A stretch of DNA of 18,844 bases, from contig CAJKMT010000031.1 in assembly GCA_905201055.1 (NCBI GenBank), positions 1 to 18,844 on the forward strand. The letters are read 5' to 3'. The stretch comes from an uncultured Sutterella sp. (GTDB taxonomy: Bacteria > Pseudomonadota > Gammaproteobacteria > Burkholderiales > Burkholderiaceae_F). The notes under the pieces are model-generated. The model was not told the DNA's origin, made no database searches, and saw only the letters and a list, made by a program, of their open reading frames with translations. Shown piece after piece: positions 7,198 through 15,615 of the stretch. Position 1 is the stretch's first letter, and the number at the start of each line of letters is the position of its first letter. The translations under genes were made by a program, and so were the position numbers.

Positions 7198-7986
7198 ATG
7201 TCTGACATTGAAATTTTTTCGTTGCAATCTTTTGACCGTTGCTGCCGTCATCTGATTAAAACTCACCCGCTTGTTCACTGTATGACCAATGATGTAGTCC
7301 AGGAAATTACCGCTGATGTGCTGCTGGCCGCCGGCGCCTCTCCTGCCATGATCATTGACGAACATGAAAGTGCGGATTTCGCGGCGATTGCCGATTGCCT
7401 TCTTGTCAACGTCGGCACCCTGACTGATGAGCGAAATGAAGCCATGCGATTGGCCATTTTATCGGCTAAAAAACATAACAAACCCTGGGTGCTGGATCCT
7501 GTGGCATCAGGGCTGTTACCCTGGCGCGATGAGCGCATTGCCCGATTCCTGGCACTTCACCCCACGGTGGTTAGGGGCAACGCCAGTGAAATTTTAAATT
7601 TGGCCGGTCAGGGAGCAGGCGGCCACGGCGTTGACAGCAAAGATGACAGCCGTCAGGCAATTGAAGCCGCAAAAACAGTAGCCAAGCGCAATCACTGCAT
7701 CGTCGCCGTCACCGGCGAAACGGATTTTGTCACCGATGGCGAACGCACACTCAGTATCTCCGGCGGCGATATCATGACCACTCTTGTGGTGGGCACGGGC
7801 TGCTCTTTGTCCGCACTTGTTGCCGCTTTTTGTGCACAAAGCACCAATTTCCTTGAAGCAACGGCAGCTGCCCTGATGATGGCAAAACAAGCTTCTGAAA
7901 TAGCGGCTTCTCAATGCCGGGGACCGGGCAGTTTTCACCCCGCCTACCTCGATGCACTATATTCAATAGCCCGCAACCATATATAG
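7198..7986 (+). CDS. thiM: hydroxyethylthiazole kinase
   Basis: Phosphorylates 4-methyl-5-(2-hydroxyethyl)thiazole for thiamine salvage. The open frame extends upstream to 7045, but the residues there are not family-like and overlap lgt. The ATG at 7198 gives the expected N-terminus and a 262-residue protein of normal length. Motifs: HPLVHCMTNDVVQE (canonical HCITNxVV), WVLDPVASG, VVRGNASEILNL, AVTGETDFVTDG, and the anion-hole/catalytic VVGTGCSLSALVAAF with Cys202. thiE follows after 13 bases, so both are one transcription unit. No TPP riboswitch elements are seen in the 93 bases between lgt and thiM. Confidence 0.94.
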   Translation: MSDIEIFSLQSFDRCCRHLIKTHPLVHCMTNDVVQEITADVLLAAGASPAMIIDEHESADFAAIADCLLVNVGTLTDERNEAMRLAILSAKKHNKPWVLDPVASGLLPWRDERIARFLALHPTVVRGNASEILNLAGQGAGGHGVDSKDDSRQAIEAAKTVAKRNHCIVAVTGETDFVTDGERTLSISGGDIMTTLVVGTGCSLSALVAAFCAQSTNFLEATAAALMMAKQASEIAASQCRGPGSFHPAYLDALYSIARNHI

Positions 7987-7999
7987 GCAAGCAACCCTC

Positions 8000-8647
8000 A
8001 TGATTGACAAAAAACTTGATTACTCGGTTTATTTGGTTTTGGACCCTGTTCTCACAGAGAATTTAGGCATGGTCAAAACAGCTGAACTGGCCGTTAAAGG
8101 GGGCGCTACTGTCGTTCAGTTACGGGCTCCTCAGTGGAAAAAACGCCGCCGTTATGAGTGCGCGATTGAACTCAAAAAAGTACTGAGCGCCTATCACGTG
8201 CCGCTGATCATTGACGATGATGTCGATATTGCGATCGCCTCTGATGCCGACGGAGTACACGTGGGCCAAAAGGATCTGCCCGTTGATATAGTTCGAAAAA
8301 TGATGGGACCGCATAAAATCGTGGGCTTATCGATCAATACGATTTCTCAAATGAGGCTTGTCGCCCCGAAGCTTGTCGATTATGTCGGTGTCGGTCCTGT
8401 CTTTGCGACATCCACAAAACCTGATGCAGCGACGCCCATCGGTTTTGAGGGGCTTCGCGAACTGATGAAAATTTCTCCTGTTCCTGCGGTAGCCATCGGC
8501 GGTATTAAAGCTCAGCACGTCGCGCAGGTTGTTAAAGCCGGAGCTCAGGGCGTTGCTGTCGTCTCTGCCATCTGCGGACAGCCCGATCCAATGAAGTGTG
8601 CGGCAGAACTTAACCGACTTTGGCAATTGAATTCAAACAAGAATTAG
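8000..8647 (+). CDS. thiE: thiamine-phosphate synthase (active-site variant)
   Basis: Joins hydroxymethylpyrimidine diphosphate and thiazole phosphate to thiamine phosphate. It is a TIM-barrel protein of 215 residues, normal for ThiE. Recognisable blocks: VVQLRAP (39-44), LIIDDDVDIAI (69-79), DGVHVGQKDLP (84-94), VGLSIN, VGVGPVFATSTKPDA, and the C-terminal AIGGI...GAQGVAVVSAI phosphate-binding loop. Two usually conserved diphosphate-contact positions differ. The REK-type motif is R-A-P (Pro44 in place of Lys), and the ND pair is D-D (Asp72 in place of Asn). Both putative Mg aspartates, Asp73 and Asp92, are present, as is the TxTK motif. Its place right behind thiM supports the assignment. A divergent paralog cannot be fully excluded. 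Confidence 0.88.
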   Translation: MIDKKLDYSVYLVLDPVLTENLGMVKTAELAVKGGATVVQLRAPQWKKRRRYECAIELKKVLSAYHVPLIIDDDVDIAIASDADGVHVGQKDLPVDIVRKMMGPHKIVGLSINTISQMRLVAPKLVDYVGVGPVFATSTKPDAATPIGFEGLRELMKISPVPAVAIGGIKAQHVAQVVKAGAQGVAVVSAICGQPDPMKCAAELNRLWQLNSNKN

Positions 8648-8719
8648 TTGTTTTGCTGTGTGTTCTTAATCCTTCTAACCATTAAAATGAATGGGGTAAC
8701 TCTTTTTGATTGAATTCCC

Positions 8720-10174
8720 ATGAGTGAGGCATATAAAAATATCGAACAGGGTCGTTTCTCCCTCAAAGACGTGGAAACGATCACGCAAGCAAAGTTGCTT
8801 GAACAAACTCCGACTCTAAGTTGGGAAAGCAGCGACGCGAACCGAGCAACCCGACAGGCTGCGCTTGCCGTTGGCGAAGATGCGAGCACTGCCGCTTTTT
8901 TAGTGGCTCGCGCCCGCGTTGTTGAAAAGATGATTGTCGCCAAAAATCCTTCGGTTAAACCGATCGCGTTGCGTTTCACGCCACCGGGCTGGATTAACTG
9001 GTCCCTGATTGCAGTCGCCTTCATTTTAGGATTACTCACTGATCAATTCGCATCCGAGAGCTCGCGCATCAATTTGCTGTCACTGCCTTTTTTCGGTGTT
9101 TTGCTCTGGAACATTGTCGTATACCTGATGCTGCTGATTTCCGGTCTCAGACACAAAACTTCACGTGATTTTCTGGGATTAAGGGCTGCTCTCGGCATTA
9201 TTGAAAAAACAGCCACTCTGCATAACACACGACTGACAAAATCTCTGACCTCGGTGCTGCAACCCTTTGTCATGCACTTTGCTGCCAGAGCCTTTCATTT
9301 GGCAGCGTTTGCGTTTGTTGCCGGGATGATTGCCAGTGTCTTACTTCGCGGTATCGGCACGGCCTACACCGTTGGATGGGAGAGCACCTGGTTTGCCAAC
9401 AATCCCGACGTCGTCTACCAAATCATCGCGCTCACTTATGGTGTTTTCACCAACTTTTTGGGACCGATGCCCAATATTTTAGAAGTCGCCAATATGCGTT
9501 TTGACCGCCTGGCGGTCAACGCTGTGGATATTTCCGCCGGTCTTTGGCTTCTTCGAATGATTTTCATGTTGGCCTTATTTGTCGCTATCCCGCGGCTATT
9601 GCTTGCTGTCAAACACTCGCTGCAGATCGCCAAATTACGTAAAGATTTTCCATTGGATTTGTCTGAACGCTACTACACCGATATTTTGAGAACCTGGCGC
9701 TCCGAAGCGATGACTCTTGACGTTCTCGTCTCGGCCAACAGTGACAATCCGGAAAATGTTGAAAATGTATACCGCTTTGCTGAACAGTTGGGCTATAACC
9801 TTTCGGAAGTGAAAACTCACCGCTGGGATCCTGAAGTCGGCGAAATGCCTCTGACATTAAGCGTTCAGGGCCAGTCTCAGCAGGTCTGGGCTTTGATGAA
9901 CGCTACCACCACACCGGAACATGAAGTTCAGGGTGAGTCGCTCTTGCAGATTAAGTCGACACTGGGCGATAAGGTGCCCCTTGTCGTCTTAGTCGATATG
10001 TCCGCGTACATCGCCCGTTTCGGTGATTTTGCCGACCGAATCGAACACCGCAAAGAGCTATGGAAAAACTTTTCTGAAACCATCGGTTTGCCCGTCGTTT
10101 TTTACCACGGAGGCATTCGCCCCGATCAGCAAACTTGTGACGAATTAAGGCTTGCCACCGCGCAAGCCCGATAG
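8720..10174 (+). CDS. DUF2868 family membrane protein
   Basis: Protein of 484 residues and unknown function that resembles the DUF2868 family, which is typically encoded next to a GTPase with DUF3482, as here. A soluble N-terminal part (1-85, helical and charged) is followed by hydrophobic segments at about 91-109, 118-142, 190-210, 227-247 and 270-296. A soluble C-terminal domain of about 185 residues then contains LDVLVSANSDNPENVENVYRF-like and KVPLVVLVDMSAYIARFGDFADR stretches. It probably sits in the inner membrane with the large C-terminal part in the cytoplasm (inferred). The ATG has no clear Shine-Dalgarno. A -10-like TAAAAT lies at 8683-8688, without a good -35. The GTPase gene begins 12 bases downstream, so the two are one unit. 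Confidence 0.8.
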   Translation: MSEAYKNIEQGRFSLKDVETITQAKLLEQTPTLSWESSDANRATRQAALAVGEDASTAAFLVARARVVEKMIVAKNPSVKPIALRFTPPGWINWSLIAVAFILGLLTDQFASESSRINLLSLPFFGVLLWNIVVYLMLLISGLRHKTSRDFLGLRAALGIIEKTATLHNTRLTKSLTSVLQPFVMHFAARAFHLAAFAFVAGMIASVLLRGIGTAYTVGWESTWFANNPDVVYQIIALTYGVFTNFLGPMPNILEVANMRFDRLAVNAVDISAGLWLLRMIFMLALFVAIPRLLLAVKHSLQIAKLRKDFPLDLSERYYTDILRTWRSEAMTLDVLVSANSDNPENVENVYRFAEQLGYNLSEVKTHRWDPEVGEMPLTLSVQGQSQQVWALMNATTTPEHEVQGESLLQIKSTLGDKVPLVVLVDMSAYIARFGDFADRIEHRKELWKNFSETIGLPVVFYHGGIRPDQQTCDELRLATAQAR

Positions 10175-10186
10175 GACGACTTGATT

Positions 10187-11638
10187 ATGTCTGACCAACA
10201 ACTCATGCGAATTAATCTGAGTTTGGTGTCGCACACCAACATCGGTAAAACAACCCTTGCCCGTACACTGTTGGGCAGAGACATCGGTGAAGTCGCTGAC
10301 CGACCCCATGTCACTGAAACCAATGATGACTATGTGCTGATCCGTGCGAGCGACGGCTGCTCCGAGCTTGTTTTATGGGATACGCCGGGCTTTGGCGACA
10401 GTGTTCGTTTAGCCAAACGCTTGGAAGGTCGCGCCAACCCGTTGGGCTGGTTTCTTTCCGAAGTATGGGACCGCATGTCCAATAAAGCTTTGTGGCTCAA
10501 TCAGCGCGCGCTCAAGCACGTGCGCGACACAAGCAGTGTCGTTCTCTATTTGGTGAACGCGAGCGAATCACCTCAGGCCTGCGCCTATATCGCCGCCGAA
10601 ATGCAGATTCTCTCCTGGATCGGCAAACCGGTTGTTGTGCTCTTAAACCAAATGGGCAAGCCCCGTGAACAAGAAGTCGAAGAGGCGGAACTGAAGCGTT
10701 GGGTTGATTACATGGCTCAGTACCCATTGGTTAAAACCGTCTTGCCGATGGATGCATTTGCGCGCTGCTGGGTGCAGGAGTTTGCCCTGTTTGACGCCAT
10801 TGGCAATGTGCTCACGGATGAACAGAAAGTCACTTTCGAGGCATTAAGAGAAGCGTGGAGCCGCCAAAGACGCGCGATTTACTCCACCTCTGTTGAGGCT
10901 CTGGCCAATTACATGACGCAGCTTGCCCTGGACCACGAGGAATTGTCAACGTATTCGCTGACCGAACAGGTCAAAGACTGGGGACGCCGTTTGGGCGTTG
11001 TCAAACTTCAAAGCGGACCGATTGAAGATGCCAAAAATGCCTTGGCAGCAAGGGCTGCGGACTCGCTTTGCGCGCTCACACAACGCTTAATCGACGCTCA
11101 CCAATTGGAGGGCTCAGGCGTTAAGCGAGAGATTCTCAGACGGCTGAAAACCGACTGGACAATCAATACGGCTGCCAATCCCAAAGGCGCGGCGATTGTC
11201 GGCGCCGTTGGAGCGGGAGCCGCCACAGGGCTTGCGGCCGATATCGGCACCGGGGGACTGAGCGCCGGTTTGGGTACTCTTTTAGGCACAGTGATCGGCG
11301 CAATCGGCGGCGCAGGCGCTGCCCTGGCTTATAACCAAGTCAAAGGCGTGCACGGAACGCGTGTCTCCTGGAGCAAGATGGCCCTGCAAAACTTTTTATT
11401 GGAAGCCGTGCTTCTTTACCTTGCCGTAGCTCATTTCGGACGAGGCCGCGGCTATTGGGAAGAAAGTGAAGCGCCTGCATTCTGGAAAGATGTGGTGATC
11501 GGGGAAATGAAAAAACAGCCCAAAGAGTATGACACCACAGCTTTGACAGATCCTGACGCTATTGAAGCGCTCAGCAAACAAACTGCCGACACAATCATCA
11601 GAGGAGTTTTGTTTGCGCTGTATAAAAAAGCGCCTTAG
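10187..11638 (+). CDS. GTPase with C-terminal DUF3482 domain
   Basis: Predicted P-loop GTPase of 483 residues with unknown cellular role. The N-terminal G domain shows a P-loop SHTNIGKT (15-22), a conserved Thr/Glu region HVTETND (41-47), and the G3 motif DTPGFGD (65-71). At the G4 place VVLLNQMGK (150-158) it has NQxG instead of NKxD. The C-terminal half contains a long Gly/Ala-rich hydrophobic stretch (about 334-387), which could be a membrane-inserting hairpin, followed by FLLEAVLLYLAVAHFGRGRGYW. The frame also allows a TTG start at 10181. I prefer the ATG at 10187 because AGGA (10173-10176) is 10 bases away and the TTG would be too close. It is partnered with the upstream DUF2868 gene and followed by a strong terminator. 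Confidence 0.83.
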   Translation: MSDQQLMRINLSLVSHTNIGKTTLARTLLGRDIGEVADRPHVTETNDDYVLIRASDGCSELVLWDTPGFGDSVRLAKRLEGRANPLGWFLSEVWDRMSNKALWLNQRALKHVRDTSSVVLYLVNASESPQACAYIAAEMQILSWIGKPVVVLLNQMGKPREQEVEEAELKRWVDYMAQYPLVKTVLPMDAFARCWVQEFALFDAIGNVLTDEQKVTFEALREAWSRQRRAIYSTSVEALANYMTQLALDHEELSTYSLTEQVKDWGRRLGVVKLQSGPIEDAKNALAARAADSLCALTQRLIDAHQLEGSGVKREILRRLKTDWTINTAANPKGAAIVGAVGAGAATGLAADIGTGGLSAGLGTLLGTVIGAIGGAGAALAYNQVKGVHGTRVSWSKMALQNFLLEAVLLYLAVAHFGRGRGYWEESEAPAFWKDVVIGEMKKQPKEYDTTALTDPDAIEALSKQTADTIIRGVLFALYKKAP

Positions 11639-11661
11639 ACGTTGCTCTCAATCTCGTCACC

Positions 11662-11693
11662 GGCCTGCTTTTGCGAGCAGGCCTTTTTGTTTG
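11662..11693 (+). terminator. intrinsic terminator after the GTPase gene
   Basis: An 8-bp GC-rich stem, GGCCTGCT (11662-11669) and AGCAGGCC (11676-11683), with loop TTTGCG, is followed by TTTTTGTTTG. It is a strong plus-strand terminator for the DUF2868-DUF3482 unit and separates it from the solute-binding-protein gene. Confidence 0.9.
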
Positions 11694-11831
11694 TACACGC
11701 TTTTACTTACCATCTCGGGAAATCCCTTAAGTTTGCATTCTTAGCCCGTTTAGAAAAAGTCTCAAATACAGTCCCTCGGGCTATCTACAATGAAAGAACC
11801 TATATAACCTAACCCCTATAAAGGATTATTT

Positions 11832-12617
11832 ATGAAAACCCTTTCCCGCTCTCTTTTGACTTTGTCCGTTATGAGTGCGCTTGCACTCGGTGCAATCAGC
11901 CCAGCCAGTGCCGGTGATCGTTTGGACAATATTATGGAAAAGAAAGTTCTTCGCGTCGGTACTCCGGGTGACTATCGTCCGTTTTCGATGTTGGAAAATG
12001 GGAAATTTGTGGGACACGATATTGAATTGGTTCAAAAGATGGCCGACGTTTACGGCTGGAAGGTCGAGTTTGTGCATTCCAGCTGGTCCAATCTCGCCAA
12101 GGACATGGCCGCCAACAAATTTGACGTGGCTGTCGGCGGTATTACCCGCTCCCCGGCTCGTGTGGTGACAGGCGACTTCCTGCCTGCCTATGCACCTTTC
12201 GGAAAGGTAGCCCTCATTCATAAGAAAAATAAAGACAAACTCACTTCGCTTGAAAAACTCAACAACCCCAATGTCACCGTGATTAAAAATCCGGGCGGCA
12301 CCAACGAACAGTTTGTCTTGCAAAACTTAACCAAGGCAAAGATCCTCACGCATGAAAAGAATTACGAAATCCCGCAGCTGATCGCTCAAGGTAAGGGTGA
12401 CTTGATGATTACGGAAAATGCGGAAGCGAAACTTTACGCCAAGAAGTTCCCTGAACTTCACGCACAATTCCTGGATAAGCCCCTTACCCCTGTGAACTAC
12501 ATGGGCTTTTGGATGCCGACCGATGATCCGGACTACACCCGTGTGATGAATTACCTCTGGAATTTGATGGATCTGCGTGGCGAACTCAAAGCCTTGGATG
12601 AAAAATACGGCGTTTAG
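11832..12617 (+). CDS. periplasmic family-3 solute-binding-fold protein, cyclohexadienyl dehydratase-like
   Basis: Secreted protein of 261 residues with a clear Sec signal peptide (1-27, hydrophobic core LLTLSVMSALALGAI, cleavage after ASA). The mature part has the two-lobed periplasmic binding-protein fold: VLRVGTPGDYRPFS near its N-terminus, SWSNLAKDMAANKFDVAVGGIT, VIKNPGGTNEQFVLQNL and GKGDLMITENAEAKL. These blocks resemble, from memory, Pseudomonas PheC, a periplasmic cyclohexadienyl (prephenate/arogenate) dehydratase that evolved from an amino-acid-binding protein. Glu198 in NAEAKL appears to align with the catalytic glutamate of that enzyme. No permease or ATPase genes lie nearby, which favours an enzyme or orphan binding protein over a complete transporter. 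It has AAAGGA upstream of the ATG and stands as a single gene between two terminators. A TACAAT at 11786-11791 could be a -10, but no -35 is evident. Confidence 0.8.
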   Translation: MKTLSRSLLTLSVMSALALGAISPASAGDRLDNIMEKKVLRVGTPGDYRPFSMLENGKFVGHDIELVQKMADVYGWKVEFVHSSWSNLAKDMAANKFDVAVGGITRSPARVVTGDFLPAYAPFGKVALIHKKNKDKLTSLEKLNNPNVTVIKNPGGTNEQFVLQNLTKAKILTHEKNYEIPQLIAQGKGDLMITENAEAKLYAKKFPELHAQFLDKPLTPVNYMGFWMPTDDPDYTRVMNYLWNLMDLRGELKALDEKYGV

Positions 12618-12636
12618 TTTTTAAATTTCCTTCAGC

Positions 12637-12663
12637 AAAAACGGCGCAAAATGCGCCGTTTTT
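12637..12663. terminator. bidirectional intrinsic terminator
   Basis: A perfect 12-bp inverted repeat, AAAAACGGCGCA (12637-12648) and TGCGCCGTTTTT (12652-12663), with an AAA loop. It has U tracts in both directions, so it can end the solute-binding-protein gene on the plus strand and secF on the minus strand. Confidence 0.9.
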
Positions 12664-12682
12664 GTTGTGCGTTTTCAAGCCG

Positions 12683-13618
12683 TTAGGGAACCATTTCCTG
12701 GACTTGATCTTTCTTCATAGGCTTGACCAAGTCTTCGCGTTTAACTCCCAAATACAAGGCAATGGCAGCTGCCACGAACACGGATGAATACACACCCAGG
12801 CAAATACCGATCGTCAGAGCCAAAGCAAAGTAATGCAAGGCAGGACCGCCGAAGAAGAACATTGCCAAGGTCATCGCCAAAGTCGACGAGTGAGTGATCA
12901 CCGTACGAGACATCGTTGCCGTAATAGCCGAATCGATGATCTCAACCGTATCCGTGCGACGCATCTTTTTGAAGTGTTCACGCACACGGTCGAAAATAAT
13001 CACAGATTCGTTCACCGAATACCCCAACACAGCCAACACGGCAGCGAGCACAGGCAATGAGAATTCCCACTGGAAGAATGCGAAAATCCCCAAGACCAGC
13101 ACCACGTCGTGCAAGTTAGCGATAATAGCCGCCACGGAGAACTTCCATTCAAAACGGAAGGCCAAGTAGGTCACAATGCCGATGATCACCAAAATCAAAG
13201 CGGTCAACCCGTCGGTGGCCAATTCTTCGCCGACCTGAGGCCCCACGAATTCCACTCGGGTCATCTTCGCATCGGGCTCAGTCTTATTGAGTACCGCCAT
13301 TACCTGCTTGGCCTGTTCGCCCGAAGTTTCGCCTTCCACAATCGGCAAGCGGATCATCACGTCACGGGCCGTGCCGAAATTCTGCACAGCAGCTTCCAAT
13401 CCTAAATCCGTTTTAATCTGTTCACGGATCTGTTCGGTCGGCGCTGCCTGCGGGTAGGTCACTTCCATCACCGTACCGCCGGTAAACTCGATGGAGAATG
13501 CCAAGCCGCGGGTAAAGAGCAAAAATACCGCAATCAAAAACGAAATGAACGAGATCGTATTGAAGATCTTGTCAAAGCGCATGAAGTGAATCGTGCGCCG
13601 AATTCTAAAAAACTCCAT
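12683..13618 (-). CDS. secF: protein translocase subunit SecF
   Basis: Inner-membrane partner of SecD. The SecDF complex uses the proton gradient to help pull secreted proteins across SecYEG on the periplasmic side. The 311 residues show the usual layout: a first membrane segment after MRFDKIFNTISFISFLIAVFL, a periplasmic domain opening with FSIEFTGGTVMEV, then five membrane segments from VGEELATDGLTALILVIIGI onward. The conserved GYSVNESVIIFDRVREHF region corresponds to the RND-type transport motif. GGGAG upstream of the ATG serves as ribosome binding site. It lies 15 bases after secD and is the last gene of the minus-strand cluster, before the shared terminator. Confidence 0.96.
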   Translation of the reverse strand: MEFFRIRRTIHFMRFDKIFNTISFISFLIAVFLLFTRGLAFSIEFTGGTVMEVTYPQAAPTEQIREQIKTDLGLEAAVQNFGTARDVMIRLPIVEGETSGEQAKQVMAVLNKTEPDAKMTRVEFVGPQVGEELATDGLTALILVIIGIVTYLAFRFEWKFSVAAIIANLHDVVLVLGIFAFFQWEFSLPVLAAVLAVLGYSVNESVIIFDRVREHFKKMRRTDTVEIIDSAITATMSRTVITHSSTLAMTLAMFFFGGPALHYFALALTIGICLGVYSSVFVAAAIALYLGVKREDLVKPMKKDQVQEMVP

Positions 13619-13633
13619 ACTTCACTCCCTCTC

Positions 13634-15508
13634 TTATTCCGTAGGTTTCCAAATTTGGCCCACATGCAATTTCTTGAGCTTCTTCTGACGGCCGTAGATA
13701 AGGTTAATCACCGAGCGGCTCACGACCACGGAAGTAAAGATTGAAGTCAAGATACCCAAACAGTGCACCACGGCAAACCCTCTGACGGGGCCGGAACCGA
13801 AGATCAGCAACGCAATACCGGCAATCAAGCTAGTCACGTTGGAGTCCAAAATGGTGGCAAAGGCTCTGTCGAAACCTTCACTGATGGCCTGCTGAGGTGA
13901 ACGGCCTTCACGCAATTCTTCGCGAACACGTTCGTTAATAAGCACGTTGGCGTCCACTGCCATACCGAGAGTCAACGCGATAGCGGCAATACCCGGCAAA
14001 GTGAGCGTTGCCTGAAGCATTGACAGCAAGGCTACCAAAAGCATCACGTTACAGCTCAAAGCGAACACTGAAACAGCGCCGAACACTTGGTAGTACAGGA
14101 TCATGAAGATCGACACCACGGCAAAACCGTAAAGCGTTGAGCGGAAACCGGCCTCAATATTGGCGGCACCCAAGCTCGGACCCACCAAACGTTCTTCGAT
14201 GATTTCCATCGGAGCAGCCAAAGAACCGGCGCGAAGCAGCAATGCCGTATCGGTGGCCTCAGTGGCCGTCATACGGCCTGAAATTTGCACGCGGCCGCCG
14301 CCGATTTCCTGACGAATTACCGGTGCCGTCACCACTTCACCTTTACCCTTTTCAAAAAGGATAATGGCCATGCGTTTGCCCACGTTTTCACGTGTGACAT
14401 CTTGGAAGATACGGGCACCGCGGCTATCCAAGGTCAAATTCACGGTCGGCTCTTGGGTTTGCTGGTCAAAACCGGGCTGAGCATCGTTTAAGTTATCGCC
14501 CGTTAAAACAACCTGGCGCTTGACCAAAATGGGAACACCGGCCCGATCCAGGTAGCGTTCGTCACCGAAGGGAACCGTACCGGCTGCCAACTGCGTATAG
14601 GCTTCGGGGGAATCATCGACCATGCGAATTTCCAGCGTGGCGGTGCGTCCCAAAATTTCCTTAGCCTTGGCGGTATCCTGGACACCCGGCAGCTGCACTA
14701 CGATGCGGTCAGCACCCTGCTGCGCAATCACCGGTTCGGCCACACCCAATTCGTTAATACGATTGTGAAGCGTGGAAATATTTTGCTTCAAGGCATAATC
14801 GCGAACTTCTCGCAGTGAAGAATCGGTCATCGTAGCGACCAAGCGATACATTTGACCGTCATCGCGATCTTCAAGCGACAAATCATTGTGAGTATTGCGG
14901 ATGAGATCGCGAGCCTTATCACGCTCCTGTTGATTGCGGAAAGCAATTTCAAGAGAGGTGCCGCTGCGCGTAATACCTGCGTGACGGATGCGCTGTTCAC
15001 GAAGCTGTGAACGAAGGTCGCTTGCCACGGCATCGGCGCGTTTATCGATGGCAGCATCCATATCCACTTCCAACAGGAAGTGAACACCGCCTCGCAAGTC
15101 CAAGCCCAAATACATCGGCAGGGCATGCAAACTTAAAAGCCACTGAGGCGTGTTGGGGACAAGATTCAAAGCCACCACAAAAGACGGATCCGTGGGATCC
15201 GGGTTAAGTTCGCGTTCAATAATCTCTTTGGCCTGAAGCTGCAGTTCAGCCTGCGTCGGCTCAAAGCGGACTCTGATCGTAGACTGCTGAGCGCCTTGTT
15301 CATAGAAAATACCGTCGGGCGTAATACTTGCCTGCGACAGCGCGTTCTGAACACGCTCATAGATATGTTCATCGACTTTTACCGTTGCCTTTTGGCTCGA
15401 GATCTGCACAGCCGGTGATTCACCGAAAAAGTTCGGTGTGGTGTAGATCATGCCGATCACCAATGCAACAACGATAACGATGTATTTCCACAATGGATAA
15501 CGGTTCAC
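13634..15508 (-). CDS. secD: protein translocase subunit SecD
   Basis: RND-family membrane protein that works with SecF and YajC in proton-driven protein export. The frame is open to 15574, but the GTG at 15508 is the likely start. It gives MNRYPLWKYIVIVVALVIG, matching SecD N-termini, and a GGGGA lies just upstream. The extension to 15574 has no ribosome binding site. Product 624 residues. One N-terminal membrane segment (about 9-24) is followed by the large periplasmic P1 region with GLDLRGGVHFLLEVDMDAA (135-153), then five C-terminal membrane segments. These include the proton-relay motif LGMAVDANVLINERVREEL. secF follows after 15 bases. Confidence 0.95.
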   Translation of the reverse strand: MNRYPLWKYIVIVVALVIGMIYTTPNFFGESPAVQISSQKATVKVDEHIYERVQNALSQASITPDGIFYEQGAQQSTIRVRFEPTQAELQLQAKEIIERELNPDPTDPSFVVALNLVPNTPQWLLSLHALPMYLGLDLRGGVHFLLEVDMDAAIDKRADAVASDLRSQLREQRIRHAGITRSGTSLEIAFRNQQERDKARDLIRNTHNDLSLEDRDDGQMYRLVATMTDSSLREVRDYALKQNISTLHNRINELGVAEPVIAQQGADRIVVQLPGVQDTAKAKEILGRTATLEIRMVDDSPEAYTQLAAGTVPFGDERYLDRAGVPILVKRQVVLTGDNLNDAQPGFDQQTQEPTVNLTLDSRGARIFQDVTRENVGKRMAIILFEKGKGEVVTAPVIRQEIGGGRVQISGRMTATEATDTALLLRAGSLAAPMEIIEERLVGPSLGAANIEAGFRSTLYGFAVVSIFMILYYQVFGAVSVFALSCNVMLLVALLSMLQATLTLPGIAAIALTLGMAVDANVLINERVREELREGRSPQQAISEGFDRAFATILDSNVTSLIAGIALLIFGSGPVRGFAVVHCLGILTSIFTSVVVSRSVINLIYGRQKKLKKLHVGQIWKPTE

Positions 15509-15572
15509 GTCATTTCCCCGAATAAAACTGAAAAAGAGAACGACCGACCAAGCTCGCTCTCTTATTGCCGGC

Positions 15573-15605
15573 ACTGCCGCTCAATTGTCAGCCAATCGCG
15601 GCAGT
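15573..15605 (-). repeat. inverted repeat in the yajC-secD spacer
   Basis: ACTGCCGC (15573-15580) and GCGGCAGT (15598-15605) form an 8-bp stem with a 17-base loop, between the yajC stop and the secD start. Without a U tract it is not a terminator. It may influence mRNA stability or secD translation. Confidence 0.4.
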
Positions 15606-15615
15606 CCGCTGTGAA

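Noticed and set aside
15509..15574. N-terminal extension of secD
   Set aside because: A GTG at 15574 would add 22 residues before the NRYPLWKY start typical of SecD. It has no ribosome binding site, while the GTG at 15508 has GGGGA upstream.
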